Below, in pieces: positions 17,315 to 26,900 of a stretch of 64,000 nt of DNA. Position numbers and translations under genes: made by a program. Source of the stretch: Albidovulum sp. (lineage in GTDB: Bacteria; Pseudomonadota; Alphaproteobacteria; Rhodobacterales; Rhodobacteraceae). The DNA lies in NCBI GenBank assembly GCA_020637635.1, contig JACKKB010000012.1:57752-121751 (forward strand), given 5' to 3'. Each line of letters begins with the position of its first letter. The stretch's first letter is position 1. The notes under the pieces were generated by a model. It searched no databases, had not been told where the DNA came from, and saw only the letters and a program-made list of their open reading frames with translations.

Positions 17315-18090
17315 CGGCTGATTTCCTGATCGGGAGGGACGGGTTTGCGGCGGTAGTGGGCGCCTTTCAGCTTGAGGCGCAGCGCATGCCAGTAGATTTC
17401 GGCGATCACCCGCAGGGCGCCGCCGGGGCGACGAATGATCCCGGCGAGGATCGCGCCATTGGTCAGGGGCGTGAGTGGCCCGGTCATGGCGGTGTCGATG
17501 CCCCTTGCGCCGTCGTCATGGGCGATGCGGATGGCGATGCGGTCGGGATGCAGGGCGAAGCTGAAATGGTATTCGCCCGCCACCTCCTGAAAGGGCGAGA
17601 CATGGAAGACCTTGCGCGCGGTCAGTCGCGTCCCTGCGGTGATCGGCGCAAGGTCGGGCTGCGCCAGCAGGTAGCTGTGGCGCTGGCCAAAGGTATTGTT
17701 CACCTCGGCAATCACCGCAATCAGGTCGTCGCCCTCGATCAGCATCCAGAAACTGACCGGATTGAACCAATAGCCCAGGAAGCGCGGCTGGGTCAGCAGC
17801 GCCAGCACCAGCCCCGGACGGCGCACGATGCCGGCAGCGGCAAGTTGCGCCCAGGCCCATGGTGCGCCGACCCCGGCGCCGCGCGCACCGCCGTGATCGG
17901 TATCGTGAACGGCGATCAGGCCAAACCTGTTATGCCCCATCAGACGCGGCGTCCGGGCGTGCTCGGGGGCCAGCATCACATGATCGGCATGGGTGCGGAA
18001 GCTGTGTCGCAATGCGCCGCGCCGGGCGTGGGTTACCGCCGCCGCCATCGCCAGCGCGTCGCCAGCCTCAAGACGCGCCGCCAGTGTCAT
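17311..18090 (-). CDS. DUF1365 family protein
   Basis: 259 residues. HARRGALRHSFRTHADHVML, the GYWFNPVSFWMLIEGDD block and VSPFQEVAGEYHFSFALHPDR are diagnostic of DUF1365. These genes almost always sit between a COG2907 flavoprotein and a Cfa-like methyltransferase, as here. The start at 18090 overlaps the flavoprotein stop by ATGA; a longer frame upstream is shadow sequence. Biochemical function unknown, presumably in fatty-acyl modification. Confidence 0.88.
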   Translation of the reverse strand: MTLAARLEAGDALAMAAAVTHARRGALRHSFRTHADHVMLAPEHARTPRLMGHNRFGLIAVHDTDHGGARGAGVGAPWAWAQLAAAGIVRRPGLVLALLTQPRFLGYWFNPVSFWMLIEGDDLIAVIAEVNNTFGQRHSYLLAQPDLAPITAGTRLTARKVFHVSPFQEVAGEYHFSFALHPDRIAIRIAHDDGARGIDTAMTGPLTPLTNGAILAGIIRRPGGALRVIAEIYWHALRLKLKGAHYRRKPVPPDQEISR

Positions 18091-19370
18091 GGCAACACCG
18101 AAGCGGGCAGCAAGCGCCGCGCGATGCGCATGGCGCTGGCAAAGCCGTCCTCGTGAAAGCCGTTGCGCAGCCACGCGCCGGCGAACCAGGTGTTGCGATT
18201 GCCCTGCATCGCGGCAATCTGCGCCTGCGCGTCCAGCGCCGCCAGATCAAAGACCGGATGGCGGAATGTCACCTGATCGTAGATCAGCGCCGGGTCGATG
18301 CCGTCATGGCGGTTCAGCGTGACGAACAGCGGATCGTCTTCGGGAATGTTCTGTAGCCGGTTCATCCAGTAGGTGACACCGACACCGGCGGCGCCCGCGT
18401 CGCTGCGGCTGATCCACGAACTCCAGCAGCGGCGGCGTCGGGGCATGACGGAAGGGTCGGCGTGCAGGATTGCATGGTTGGGCTGAAAGCGGATCGCGGC
18501 CAGGGCCGCGCGTTCGGACGCATCCGCATCTGTCAGCATCGCCAGCGCCTGGTCGGCGTGGGCGGCGATGATGACGTGATCGAAGGTCTCGGTCCCCGCC
18601 CTCTCGCCGCGCAAAGTGACGCGGTCCTTTGATCGTGTAACCGCGCGCACCGGGGTTCCGGGGCGCAGTTCGACCCCGGCCTGCTCCAGCGCCGCCGTCA
18701 GCCGCTCGACATAGCGGACCGAGCCGCCGTCCACCGTCCACCACTGGTGATGCTGCCCGCGCGTCAGAAGGCCATGGTTGCGCATGAACCGCACCAGCGC
18801 ACGGGCCGGGAACTGGCCGATGTCGTGATCGGGCGTGGACCAGATCGCCCCGCAGAACGGGTAGAGATAATGATCGCGGAACCGCGCGCCCAGACCCATC
18901 CGTTCGATCAGCGCCGCGATCGTCAGATCCGGCGCCGCAGCGACCTCTGCCTCGGCACCCGCGTTGAAACGCAGGATGTCGCGGATCATCAGGTGAAAAC
19001 GCGGGTCCACGATATTGCGGCGCTGGCCGAAGAGCGCATTGCCCGACCGCAGCGCATATTCCACCCGCCCGCCATCGAGCGATACGCCAAAGCTCATGTC
19101 GCTCTTGCTCACCGGCACATCCAGCTCGCGGAACATCGCGGTCAGATGCGGGTAATTGACGTGATTGAACACGATGAAGCCGGTATCGACCGGCCGGTCG
19201 CCGCGCCTGCCGGCAAGAACCGTGCGCGCATGGCCGCCCAGTCGCGGCGCCGACTCGAAGAGCGTCACCTGATGGTGACGAGAGAGGAGCCACGCACAGG
19301 CCATGCCTGAAATGCCGCCTCCGATGACGGCGACGCGCTGCGGAGCGCCTCTGGTCAGGTCAAAAGGCAT
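18087..19370 (-). CDS. FAD-dependent amine-oxidase-like oxidoreductase (COG2907)
   Basis: 427 residues. The Rossmann FAD motif VAVIGGGISGMACAWLLSR ends in FESAPRLGGHA; VDTGFIVFNHVNYPHL and a C-terminal FAD segment (TWFAGAWLRNGFHEDGFASA) complete a flavin amine oxidase fold. It is the first gene of the operon, about 20 bases after the predicted RpoE start site. Related RpoE-controlled flavoproteins in R. sphaeroides act as fatty-acyl desaturases in furan fatty acid synthesis (UfaD type). That activity here is inferred from context. Confidence 0.88.
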   Translation of the reverse strand: MPFDLTRGAPQRVAVIGGGISGMACAWLLSRHHQVTLFESAPRLGGHARTVLAGRRGDRPVDTGFIVFNHVNYPHLTAMFRELDVPVSKSDMSFGVSLDGGRVEYALRSGNALFGQRRNIVDPRFHLMIRDILRFNAGAEAEVAAAPDLTIAALIERMGLGARFRDHYLYPFCGAIWSTPDHDIGQFPARALVRFMRNHGLLTRGQHHQWWTVDGGSVRYVERLTAALEQAGVELRPGTPVRAVTRSKDRVTLRGERAGTETFDHVIIAAHADQALAMLTDADASERAALAAIRFQPNHAILHADPSVMPRRRRCWSSWISRSDAGAAGVGVTYWMNRLQNIPEDDPLFVTLNRHDGIDPALIYDQVTFRHPVFDLAALDAQAQIAAMQGNRNTWFAGAWLRNGFHEDGFASAMRIARRLLPASVLP

Positions 19371-19394
19371 CTGGCCTCGCTGCTTTCTATGTCT

Positions 19395-19424
19395 GCCTTA
19401 CGCACGGCCCCGTCGCCCGGATCA
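19395..19424 (-). promoter_or_regulatory. RpoE-type promoter of the flavoprotein-DUF1365-Cfa-photolyase-TspO operon
   Basis: On the minus strand TGATCC (19424-19419), 18-base spacer, TAAG (19400-19397). It is back-to-back with the rpoE promoter 28 bases away, a divergent pair. Confidence 0.8.
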
Positions 19425-19451
19425 ATCGCGCGAAGAAATTTCCGCCGCGAA

Positions 19452-19481
19452 TGATCCATGGACGGGCACCGCGCGTAAGGG
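19452..19481 (+). promoter_or_regulatory. RpoE-type autoregulatory promoter of rpoE-chrR
   Basis: TGATCC (19452-19457), 18-base spacer, TAAG (19476-19479). Autoactivation is expected for RpoE. The implied leader before the rpoE start at 19601 is about 115 bases. Confidence 0.8.
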
Positions 19482-19600
19482 GTGGCATGGACGCTGCAAT
19501 TGCACCTGACCGGCCAAAGACCCATAAAGTCACCAGATCGCTGGTGCCGCTCCCGCTCGATGGCGGCGAGTTGGGTTTGAACGGGGTTGGCAGGAAGTCG

Positions 19601-20149
19601 ATGGACGATTTATCGCCGCAAAGTCGCGACCTGATCGCCGTTCGCGACAGCCGCGACCGGGCCGCATTCGGGCGGCTCTTCGATCATTTCGCCCCGCGCC
19701 TCAAGTCCATGATGCTGCGTGGCGGGCTGCGCGACGGCTCCGCCGATGACGTCGTCCAGGACGTGATGCTGGCAGTCTGGCACAAGGCCGGGCAGTTCGA
19801 CCCGCACCGCGCGGACGCGGCCGGATGGATCTACGGGATCGCCCGCAACCGGCGCATCGACCTCGCGCGCCGTCGCCCGCTGGCCCAGCCCGACGACATG
19901 CCCGAGATCGAGAGCATGGAGCCCGACGCCGCGCAGATCCTTGCGCTACAGCAGGAGGTGCGACACCTCTCGGAAGCACTTGCCCGCTTGCCCCTCGAAC
20001 AGGCCGAAGCCCTGCGCGCGGCCTATTTCGACGATACTCCCCAAAGCCGGATCAGCGAAGCGACCGGATTGCCGCTTGGAACCATCAAATCACGGATCCG
20101 CCTTGGCCTTGAACGCCTCAGGCATGAGCTGAGGAAGATCGCACCATGA
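19601..20149 (+). CDS. rpoE: ECF sigma factor RpoE (singlet-oxygen response)
   Basis: 182 residues. Sigma region 2 (FGRLFDHFAPRLKSMMLRGG...DVVQDVMLAVWHKAGQFD, GWIYGIARNRRIDLARR) and region 4 (RLPLEQAEALRAAYFDDTPQSRISEATGLPLGTIKSRIRLGLERLR) are both complete. The protein closely resembles R. sphaeroides RpoE, starting SPQSRDLIAVRD. I start at 19601 (AGGAAG upstream), although the frame stays open to 19451. The ATGA overlap with chrR makes a sigma/anti-sigma pair. It recognises the TGATCC-N18-TAA promoters of this island. Confidence 0.93.
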   Translation: MDDLSPQSRDLIAVRDSRDRAAFGRLFDHFAPRLKSMMLRGGLRDGSADDVVQDVMLAVWHKAGQFDPHRADAAGWIYGIARNRRIDLARRRPLAQPDDMPEIESMEPDAAQILALQQEVRHLSEALARLPLEQAEALRAAYFDDTPQSRISEATGLPLGTIKSRIRLGLERLRHELRKIAP

Positions 20150-20778
20150 CCTCCATTCGCCACCACATCAGCGACGACATGCTTGACGCCTATCGCGACG
20201 GCAGCGTGCCGCACGGTTTCGGCGTCGTCATCGCCGCGCATCTTTCCCTGTGCGACCAGTGCCGCGCCCGTCAGGAGGCGCAAGACATGGTTGGCGGGGC
20301 GTTCCTGCAGCGCGCAGAGGGCGCGTCCCTGCGCCCCGACGCGCGCGAGCGGATGATGGCGGCCCTCGATCTGCCGCAGCCTTCGCCCCCGCCGCGCGCA
20401 TCGGGCGTATTCCCGGCAGCGGTGATGCGGGAACTGGGCGGCAGGCCGCCGCGCTGGCGCATGCTGGGCGGCGGCATCCGCCAGCAGATCCTGTCCGCCG
20501 ATAGCGATGGGTCGCTGCGGCTCTTGTACATTCCCCCGGGCAAGGCGGTTCCCGAACACGGCCATCACGGCCGTGAGCTGACGCTGGTGCTGCAAGGCAG
20601 TTTCTCCGACAGCGCGGGCAGCTTTCATCGCGGCGATGTCGAGACGGCAAACGCCGAAGTCGACCACCAGCCGCTTGCCGGTGACGGGCCGCCATGCATC
20701 TGCCTGGCCGCCACCGACGCACCCTTGCGCTTTCACGCCCTGGTCCCGCGGCTGTTGCAGCCCATCTTCCGGATCTGA
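20146..20778 (+). CDS. chrR: Zinc-binding anti-sigma factor ChrR
   Basis: 210 residues. The N-terminal ZAS domain has ligands H6, H32, C36 and C39 (AAHLSLCDQC) and holds RpoE inactive. The C-terminal cupin domain (about 110-200) has VPEHGHHGRELTLVLQGSFSD with metal-ligand His/Glu residues and a further His in DHQPL. In R. sphaeroides singlet oxygen triggers ChrR turnover and RpoE release, with the cupin domain needed for sensing. All key residues are present, so the switch should be functional. Confidence 0.93.
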   Translation: MTSIRHHISDDMLDAYRDGSVPHGFGVVIAAHLSLCDQCRARQEAQDMVGGAFLQRAEGASLRPDARERMMAALDLPQPSPPPRASGVFPAAVMRELGGRPPRWRMLGGGIRQQILSADSDGSLRLLYIPPGKAVPEHGHHGRELTLVLQGSFSDSAGSFHRGDVETANAEVDHQPLAGDGPPCICLAATDAPLRFHALVPRLLQPIFRI

Positions 20779-20781
20779 AGA

Positions 20782-21516
20782 ATGGATTTCGCAGGCAGCC
20801 GCATCTGGATCATCGGCGCCAGCGCCGGGATTGGCGCCGCCCTTGCCCGTGCGTTGGCCGGGCAAGGGGCACATCTGATCCTGTCCGCGCGCGATGCGCA
20901 GGCGCTGGATGAGCTGGCGGCGGATTGCGGTGGCGCGCGGGCCAAACCACTCGATCTGGCCCGGCCCGAGACGTTGGCGACGGTCGTGGCAGAGCTTGCG
21001 CACGAGCCACCGCTGGACGCGGTCATCTGCACCGCCGCACTTTACGAGCCCTCGCGCGTGGCCGAGATCGACCCCGCGCAGGCCCTGGCCCTGGTGCGGG
21101 TGAACCTCCTCGGCACGCTCGAGGTCGCCCGCCTTTGCCCGCCGCTCGTGCGCGATGGCGGGCAACTGGTGCTGTTCGGCTCGGTCGCAGGCTATCTCGG
21201 CCTGCCGGGCGGGCAGCCCTATTCCGCAACCAAGGCCGCGGTCAACAACCTCGCCGAAACGCTCGCGGTCGAACTGGCTCCCCGCGTCGACGTGCGGCTG
21301 GTCTGTCCCGGTTTTGTCGAAACCCGGCTGACGGCCAGAAACAGATTTGACATGCCCGCCATCGTCACCGCCGAGCAGGCGGCAGAGGCAGTGCTTCGCG
21401 GGATGCGGCGGCGGGGTTTCGAGATCCATTTCCCGCGCCGCTTCACCTGGGCGATGAAGCTGGTGCGCGCCCTGCCCTATGCGCTCTCGCTGCGCCTGTC
21501 GCGACGCCTGGGCTGA
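20782..21516 (+). CDS. Short-chain dehydrogenase/reductase
   Basis: 244 residues. The cofactor loop GASAGIGAALARALAGQG (TGxxxGIG type), FGSVAGYLGLPGGQPYSATKAA (catalytic Ser, YxxxK) and VRLVCPGFVETRLT are all present. NADP specificity is suggested by the following LSARD. The gene starts three bases after chrR and is probably part of its transcript; SDR genes also accompany rpoE-chrR in related bacteria. Substrate unknown, possibly lipid or carotenoid oxidation products. Confidence 0.88.
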   Translation: MDFAGSRIWIIGASAGIGAALARALAGQGAHLILSARDAQALDELAADCGGARAKPLDLARPETLATVVAELAHEPPLDAVICTAALYEPSRVAEIDPAQALALVRVNLLGTLEVARLCPPLVRDGGQLVLFGSVAGYLGLPGGQPYSATKAAVNNLAETLAVELAPRVDVRLVCPGFVETRLTARNRFDMPAIVTAEQAAEAVLRGMRRRGFEIHFPRRFTWAMKLVRALPYALSLRLSRRLG

Positions 21517-21520
21517 CTGT

Positions 21521-21925
21521 TCAGCCAGACCGCCCCGAAACGGCCAGAACGCCGACCCAGGCCGAAAATCCGGTCAGGAACGTGCCCCACAGCCCATCGA
21601 TGATGACCTGCTCCCAAGACCAGTCGGCGAGCGTGGCGTAATTGGTCATCTCATAGGTGCAATAGCACATCAGCCCCAGAACGAGGCCACCGATCAGCGC
21701 ATGCACGGGGTCGTTCGCCCTCAGCGCCGGCCAGGACACCAGCCACACAAGGCCGGCGACATATCCCAGATAGAACAGCGCAGCCGGTCCAAGCCGTAGC
21801 GGTTCGGCCAGAAGGTGGCCGACGTTGCGCTCGAACACCGGCCGGATCAGGAACCGGATCCCCAGCACGTCAAGAAGCAGAAAAATCGCAGCCGTCGCGG
21901 CATAGAGCAGAATGGCCTGGAGCAC
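21521..21925 (-). CDS. DUF2177 family membrane protein
   Basis: 134 residues starting at GTG 21925 with GAGGGA upstream; the longer frame to 22297 is Arg/Pro-rich shadow sequence. Four hydrophobic helices, with GIRFLIRPVFERNVGHLLAE, the DPVHALIGGLVLGLMCYCTYEMTNYATL core and WEQVIIDGLWGTFLTG, identify DUF2177. It converges with the SDR gene with a four-base gap and has its own RpoE-type promoter. Function unknown; stress-membrane role inferred. Confidence 0.85.
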   Translation of the reverse strand: MLQAILLYAATAAIFLLLDVLGIRFLIRPVFERNVGHLLAEPLRLGPAALFYLGYVAGLVWLVSWPALRANDPVHALIGGLVLGLMCYCTYEMTNYATLADWSWEQVIIDGLWGTFLTGFSAWVGVLAVSGRSG

Positions 21926-22013
21926 GGGAAGTCCCTCGCAAGGCGGATCATGCCGGTGACCTTCCGGCCGCCCGCATGCGGGCACCCTTCTGTCATTCCA
22001 GCCATTGCCTTGT

Positions 22014-22041
22014 TTTACGCACACCGACTTGCAGCGGATCA
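22014..22041 (-). promoter_or_regulatory. RpoE-type promoter of the DUF2177 gene
   Basis: Minus strand TGATCC (22041-22036), 18-base spacer, TAAA (22017-22014), about 90 bases before the GTG start. It is the weakest -10 of the four sites but has the same -35 and spacing. Confidence 0.6.
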
Positions 22042-22206
22042 ATTTCCGCGTGACGAAAGACAGGCGGCCGGTCTCATCGCCATGATCCGCACCCGGCGCG
22101 CAACCCGCGCGATGCGCGACCGCGCGGCGAGGGTCTGAGATGGCTCGGACTCGGAGAGGCGCGCGAGCTTCAGGCGATGATTGCCGCCTCGCCGTTCCCG
22201 CGCGCG

Positions 22207-22243
22207 GACAGTCCCGCCCGCGACAGTCCCGCCCGCGACAGTG
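22207..22243. repeat. Short 15-base tandem repeat
   Basis: GACAGTCCCGCCCGC occurs at 22207-22221 and 22222-22236, followed by a partial third copy (GACAGTG). No coding or regulatory role is apparent. Confidence 0.8.
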
Positions 22244-22411
22244 CGCCATGCGATTGCCGGCCCGGCGATGCAGCTCCACTGGCCCGGGCCGGGGCATTGT
22301 CAGCGACGGTGCCGGGCGCGAACGGGCCCGCCTCGCTGCGCGGCGGCGACCTTCCGGGAAGGCCCGGTTTCCCGCCCTCCCGCCCGTGACGGCGGGGCGG
22401 TCGCGATCCTC

Positions 22412-23923
22412 TCAGATCCGGGATTTCAGCGGCACTTCGAGATCGACCGACGGCGCCTGCTCGGCCTGTTTCGGCATGACGAGCGCCAGCCCCGAGATCA
22501 GGCAGGCGATTGCCGACCATATCCAGACCGACATTTCCTCGTTCAGCAGGATGACGCTCCACAGGATCCCTCCCGCGGTCATCGAATACCCGGCCTGACT
22601 GGCGAAGACAGCGCCGGTCGTCCGGATCGTGTAGATCAGAAGCACCGTGCTGAACGAACTGAGCCCGGCGATCAGCAGGAAGGGCGATGCATAGGTGCTG
22701 AGTGCCTCGGCGGGCCAGATCATCGAGCCGGTGACAAGCGTGACGGGCATGAGCAGGCCCGCCGCGGCGAGAGTGATCCCCGTTGCGGCGGCCAGCACGT
22801 CGGTCCCCTCCTCGGGCAGGGCCGCGATGACGATGTCCTCGACCGCGTAGAAAAGCGGCACGGCTAGGGTCGCCAGGATCCAGAGCCAGCTCGAAACCCC
22901 GCTGCCGTCGCTGCCCGGAACCATGACGAGCACCACACAGGCAAGCCCGAAACTCAGACCGATGAAGCGTTTGAAGTTCGGCGCCTCGAGCCCGAGAAGA
23001 GCCGCGAGGATGAAGACGATGAAACTCTCCGCCGCAAGCACGATCGCGATGATCATGGCGGGAACCTGGGACGCCACCCAGAAGAGGAACAGCTGCGGTA
23101 GCACGCCACCGATGAGGCCGAGCAGCAGGTATCGCCGCACCGCGGGCCAGGAGGTTTCGGGAAGCCTCCCCGTCAGCACGGAGACCGCGCTCATGATGGC
23201 GGCGCTGAAGCCAAGGGTCCAGAAGGCGACCCCGAGCGGGTTCAGACCGTCGAGCATGATCATCCGCGACAGCGACGGAATGAGACCCCAGCAGGCACCG
23301 AGCAGCAGCAACAGAAAGCCGCCCTTGAGAAGGCTGATCTGCTTTCTGAGGTTCTGTTCGCGGCGATAGACCTCGCCCGCCATGCCGAGAAAGACCCGTG
23401 CGAGGTTGCCGAGCCGGTCGTCGCGGGCGGCGATGTCGTCAAGCCCGAGACGCGCGGGATCGAAATCCTTGCCCTCCACGATGCCGGAGGCCGCGGCGAG
23501 CCTGTCCACCTGGCGCAGGTATTCCAGTTCCTGATCGCGCAGGCGCTTGCGTTCGAGCCCGGCCCCTACCCGCGCCTTCAGCAGCACCGGGTCGAAGTTC
23601 TTGGTGAGAAAGTCCTCGGCACCAAGCTCGATCGCCCGCACCGCGTCCTCCATTTCGTCCAGTGCCGATATGACGATCACGGGAATGTCGCGCAGGGCGC
23701 TGTCTCCCTTGATCTGCTCAAGCACCTGAAAGCCGTCCATGCCCGGCATGACGATATCGAGCAGGACCATGTCGAAGGCCTCGGCGCGCAGCGCCTCGAG
23801 GCATTCCTCGCCGCTTCCGACGCTTTCCGCCTGATGCCCGAGGGTCTTCACCGCAAGCGCGAGTTTCAGCCGGTTCGGCTTGTGATCGTCGACCACGAGG
23901 ACGCGGCCCTGTGACGTCTGCAT
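22412..23923 (-). CDS. Response-regulator receiver fused to an EamA/DMT transporter
   Basis: 503 residues in one uninterrupted frame. Residues 6-120 are a complete receiver domain: acidic pair D12/D13, phosphoacceptor D56 (LLDIVMPGMDG), switch S86 and K108. A helical linker follows (about 121-200), with QELEYLRQVDRLAAASGIVEG and LGNLARVFLGMAGEVYRREQ; this linker type is otherwise seen between receivers and soluble outputs such as nucleotide cyclases. Residues 203-485 are ten hydrophobic helices forming two EamA repeats (LLLGACWGLIPSLSRM, GVAFWTLGFSAAIM, AAESFIVFILAALLGLE, SQAGYSMTAGGILWSVILLNEE). It lies 23 bases after the hybrid kinase gene. Inference: phosphorylation gates or assembles an exporter. 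Substrate unknown. Confidence 0.85.
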   Translation of the reverse strand: MQTSQGRVLVVDDHKPNRLKLALAVKTLGHQAESVGSGEECLEALRAEAFDMVLLDIVMPGMDGFQVLEQIKGDSALRDIPVIVISALDEMEDAVRAIELGAEDFLTKNFDPVLLKARVGAGLERKRLRDQELEYLRQVDRLAAASGIVEGKDFDPARLGLDDIAARDDRLGNLARVFLGMAGEVYRREQNLRKQISLLKGGFLLLLLGACWGLIPSLSRMIMLDGLNPLGVAFWTLGFSAAIMSAVSVLTGRLPETSWPAVRRYLLLGLIGGVLPQLFLFWVASQVPAMIIAIVLAAESFIVFILAALLGLEAPNFKRFIGLSFGLACVVLVMVPGSDGSGVSSWLWILATLAVPLFYAVEDIVIAALPEEGTDVLAAATGITLAAAGLLMPVTLVTGSMIWPAEALSTYASPFLLIAGLSSFSTVLLIYTIRTTGAVFASQAGYSMTAGGILWSVILLNEEMSVWIWSAIACLISGLALVMPKQAEQAPSVDLEVPLKSRI

Positions 23924-23946
23924 TCTCTTCCCCCCTCCGGCCTGAC

Positions 23947-26900
23947 CTAGCCGGCCACCATCTGCTTCAGGACGACGGCCGCGGCGTCATAGGCGCCGGC
24001 GGCCTCGGCCGCCATCGCCTCGGCCCCGTCGGTCGTTTCGGCGCGACCCAGTGCCTCCATCGCGGCGCAGAGCCGCGACAGCGACATCGCCCCGAAATCC
24101 GCGGCACTCGATTTCATCGTATGTGCGGCCCGCTTCAGGCCGGCCGCATCGCCCTCGCCCGCCGCCGCACGCATGCGCGCGATCAGCTCCGGCCCCTCTT
24201 CGAGGAAGCTCCCGACCAGTTCCCGAAGTGCCTCGCGGTCACCCCCGATGGTATCGAGAAGCCGATCCATGGCGGTGACATCGAAGGCCGCTTCCGTCTT
24301 GTCCGCGGGCATCGACGATTCCTCCTTCGCTTTGCGACCACAGCAGGTCATCAGCGCCTCGACGAGTTCGGGAACCCGGATCGGCTTGCTGACATAGCCG
24401 CTCATGCCCGCCCTGATGAACTTCTCGCGGTCACCCTCCATCGCGTTCGCCGTGACCGCGATGATCTTCGGGCGACGGCCCTCGGGATAGTCCGAGAGAA
24501 TTCGGTGCGTCGCCTCTATCCCGTCCATCTCGGGCATCTCGATATCCATCAGGACGAGATCGTAGGACTGCCGCGCCACCGCCTCCAGAACCTCGAGACC
24601 GTTGCCTGCCACGTCCGAGGCATAGCCGAGCCGTTTCAGGATCATCCGGCCCAGCTTCTGGTTCGTCGGGTGGTCGTCGGCCAGCAGGATCCGCAGCGGC
24701 AGCTTCTCTGCCAGCGTTTCATCGAAGGCGGGCTTCCTGCGCGGCCCGCGGTCGATCACGCGGACGAGACGCCCGGCGAAGATGCTGACGAGCGCATTGA
24801 GAAGCGGCGACGGCTTGATCGGCTTCGAGAGGACCTCGGCGAACCCGATCTCGTCGAGGTCCGCGCGGCTGTGATCGTTCGACTGGCCAAGCGAGCTCAG
24901 CAGGATCATCGGCAGGTCGCGCCCGTGATCGGTCTTGCGCATCGCCCGCGCCAGGTCCACGCCGTCCAGCCCCGGCATGTGCATGTCGAGTATCGCCACA
25001 TCGAAGCGCCGTTCCGAAAGCGCCGAGAGCGCCTCTTCCGGCCGTTCGAACGCCACGGGCGCCATCGCCCAGCCGGCCGCCTGCCGCGCCAGCAGCTGCC
25101 GGTTCGTGGCATTGTCATCGACGATCAGCACGCGCTTGCCCTCCAGATCCGGCCGGATCTCGTGCAGCGCCGTGGTTCCGATCGGTTCGCCCACGGGCGC
25201 CGTGAGGGTGAAGCGGAAGGTCGTGCCCTGGCCCTCCACACTCTCGAGCCAGATCCGCCCGCCCATCAGATCGACGAGCCGCTGGCTGATGGCGAGGCCG
25301 AGCCCGGTGCCGCCATAGCGCCGCGTCGTTGTCGCATCGGCCTGCGTGAAGGACTGGAACAGATGCGCCTGGCGGTCGGCGGGAATCCCGATCCCGGTAT
25401 CGCGCACCGTCACCAGAAGCCGGCACGCCCCCTCGGCCACCGCACCGCCGTCCCGCGCGACCGTCAGCACGACTTCGCCCTTCTCGGTGAACTTCACCGC
25501 GTTGTTGATCAGGTTCAGGAGCACCTGCCTGAGCCGGGTCTGGTCCGACACGATCGTATCGGGAACGTCGGGTTCGATGAAATAGGCGAGGTCCAGCCCC
25601 TTTCGCGCCGCAGCCATGGCCACCAGGTCGAGCGCGCTTTCGACACAGTCGCGCAGCGAGAAGGGCAAGCGCTCCAGCTCCAGCTTGCCGGCCTCGACCT
25701 TGGAGTAGTCGAGAATGTCGTTGATGACCGTCAGCAGGCTCTCGGCGCTTTCGTTGATGGTGCGGGCGAAATCCATCTGTTCGGGCGAAAGGTCGGACTC
25801 CATCAGCAGATTGCTCATGCCGATGACACCGTTCATCGGCGTGCGGATCTCGTGGCTCATGTTGGCGAGGAACTGGCTCTTCGCGACGGTCGCGCGCTGC
25901 GCCTCGTCGCGTGCCTCGGCGAGGCTTTCGACCAGCTCCTGCAGCTTCGCCTCGCGGTCCTTCACCTCGGTGATGTCGGTGAAGACGCCGACGATGCCGC
26001 CCGCCTCGGTCGGTCGTTCGGAGATCTTCATCCAGGTTCCGTCGGTGCGCTTCTGCTCGAAGGCACCCCGGGGATGCAGATGCTGCGCGACCCGGCGCTC
26101 GACCCAGGTCTTCGCATCGGCATCCTCGACGATCTCGGTCGCCGCGACATGCGCGGCGATGTCGCGGAAGGCCAGACCGGGCGCGAGCGTCAGCCCGATC
26201 CTGGCATACATGTCCTTGTATCGCTGGTTGCAGACGACGAGCCGGTCGTCGGCATCGAAAAGCGCGAAACCCTCGCTGATTGCCTCGATCGCCTCGGTCA
26301 GCTGGGTCTTGCTCCGCAGAACCTCGCGGTCGGCTTCCTCACGCAGGGCCGCAAGGCGTTCGCGCTCGGCGAGGCTGTCGCGGAAAAGGCCGAGCGTCCG
26401 GCCCATCGCGCCGATCTCGTCATTGCCGGGCCTGGGGAGGCTGGCCGTCAGGTTGCCGCCGGTGATCTCCTCCATCGCCCGCAGCAACTGGCGCAGCGGC
26501 GACGTGATCGAGCCGACGATCAGAAGCGTGAGCATGAGCCCGACGACGCCGGCGGCAACCACGATCCAGGTCGAGAGCCGCACGGCCCGCTCGGCTTCGC
26601 CATAGGCGGCGTCGCTCTTGCTCACCGCCTGGGATTCCAGCTCGGCAACCATCGCGCCAAGTTCATCGTCGACGCGGCGGATATGCTCCTGGCCCTTGGC
26701 GACAAGCGAATTGCCGATCACGCGCTGGTCGTTGGTATAGGCGTCGACGGCGCGCATGGATTGCTCGAAGAGCCCCGCGACCTCGGTCCGGATGATCGCC
26801 ACGCGCTCCGGCGCGATATCGTCAAGCGCGGCCAGTTCCTGATCGAGTGCGGCGCGGGCCGCCCTGGCGTTGCGTTCCGAGCGGATCAGCAGACTGACCG

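Larger units (their letters stand above)
21926..22411. other. Intergenic region between the DUF2177 gene and the REC-EamA gene
   Basis: Contains the DUF2177 promoter at its left end and a short tandem repeat. From 22140 to 22411 there is GC-rich sequence with no recognisable protein; both flanking genes are on the minus strand, so it also holds the 3 prime end of the signalling operon transcript. Confidence 0.5.
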
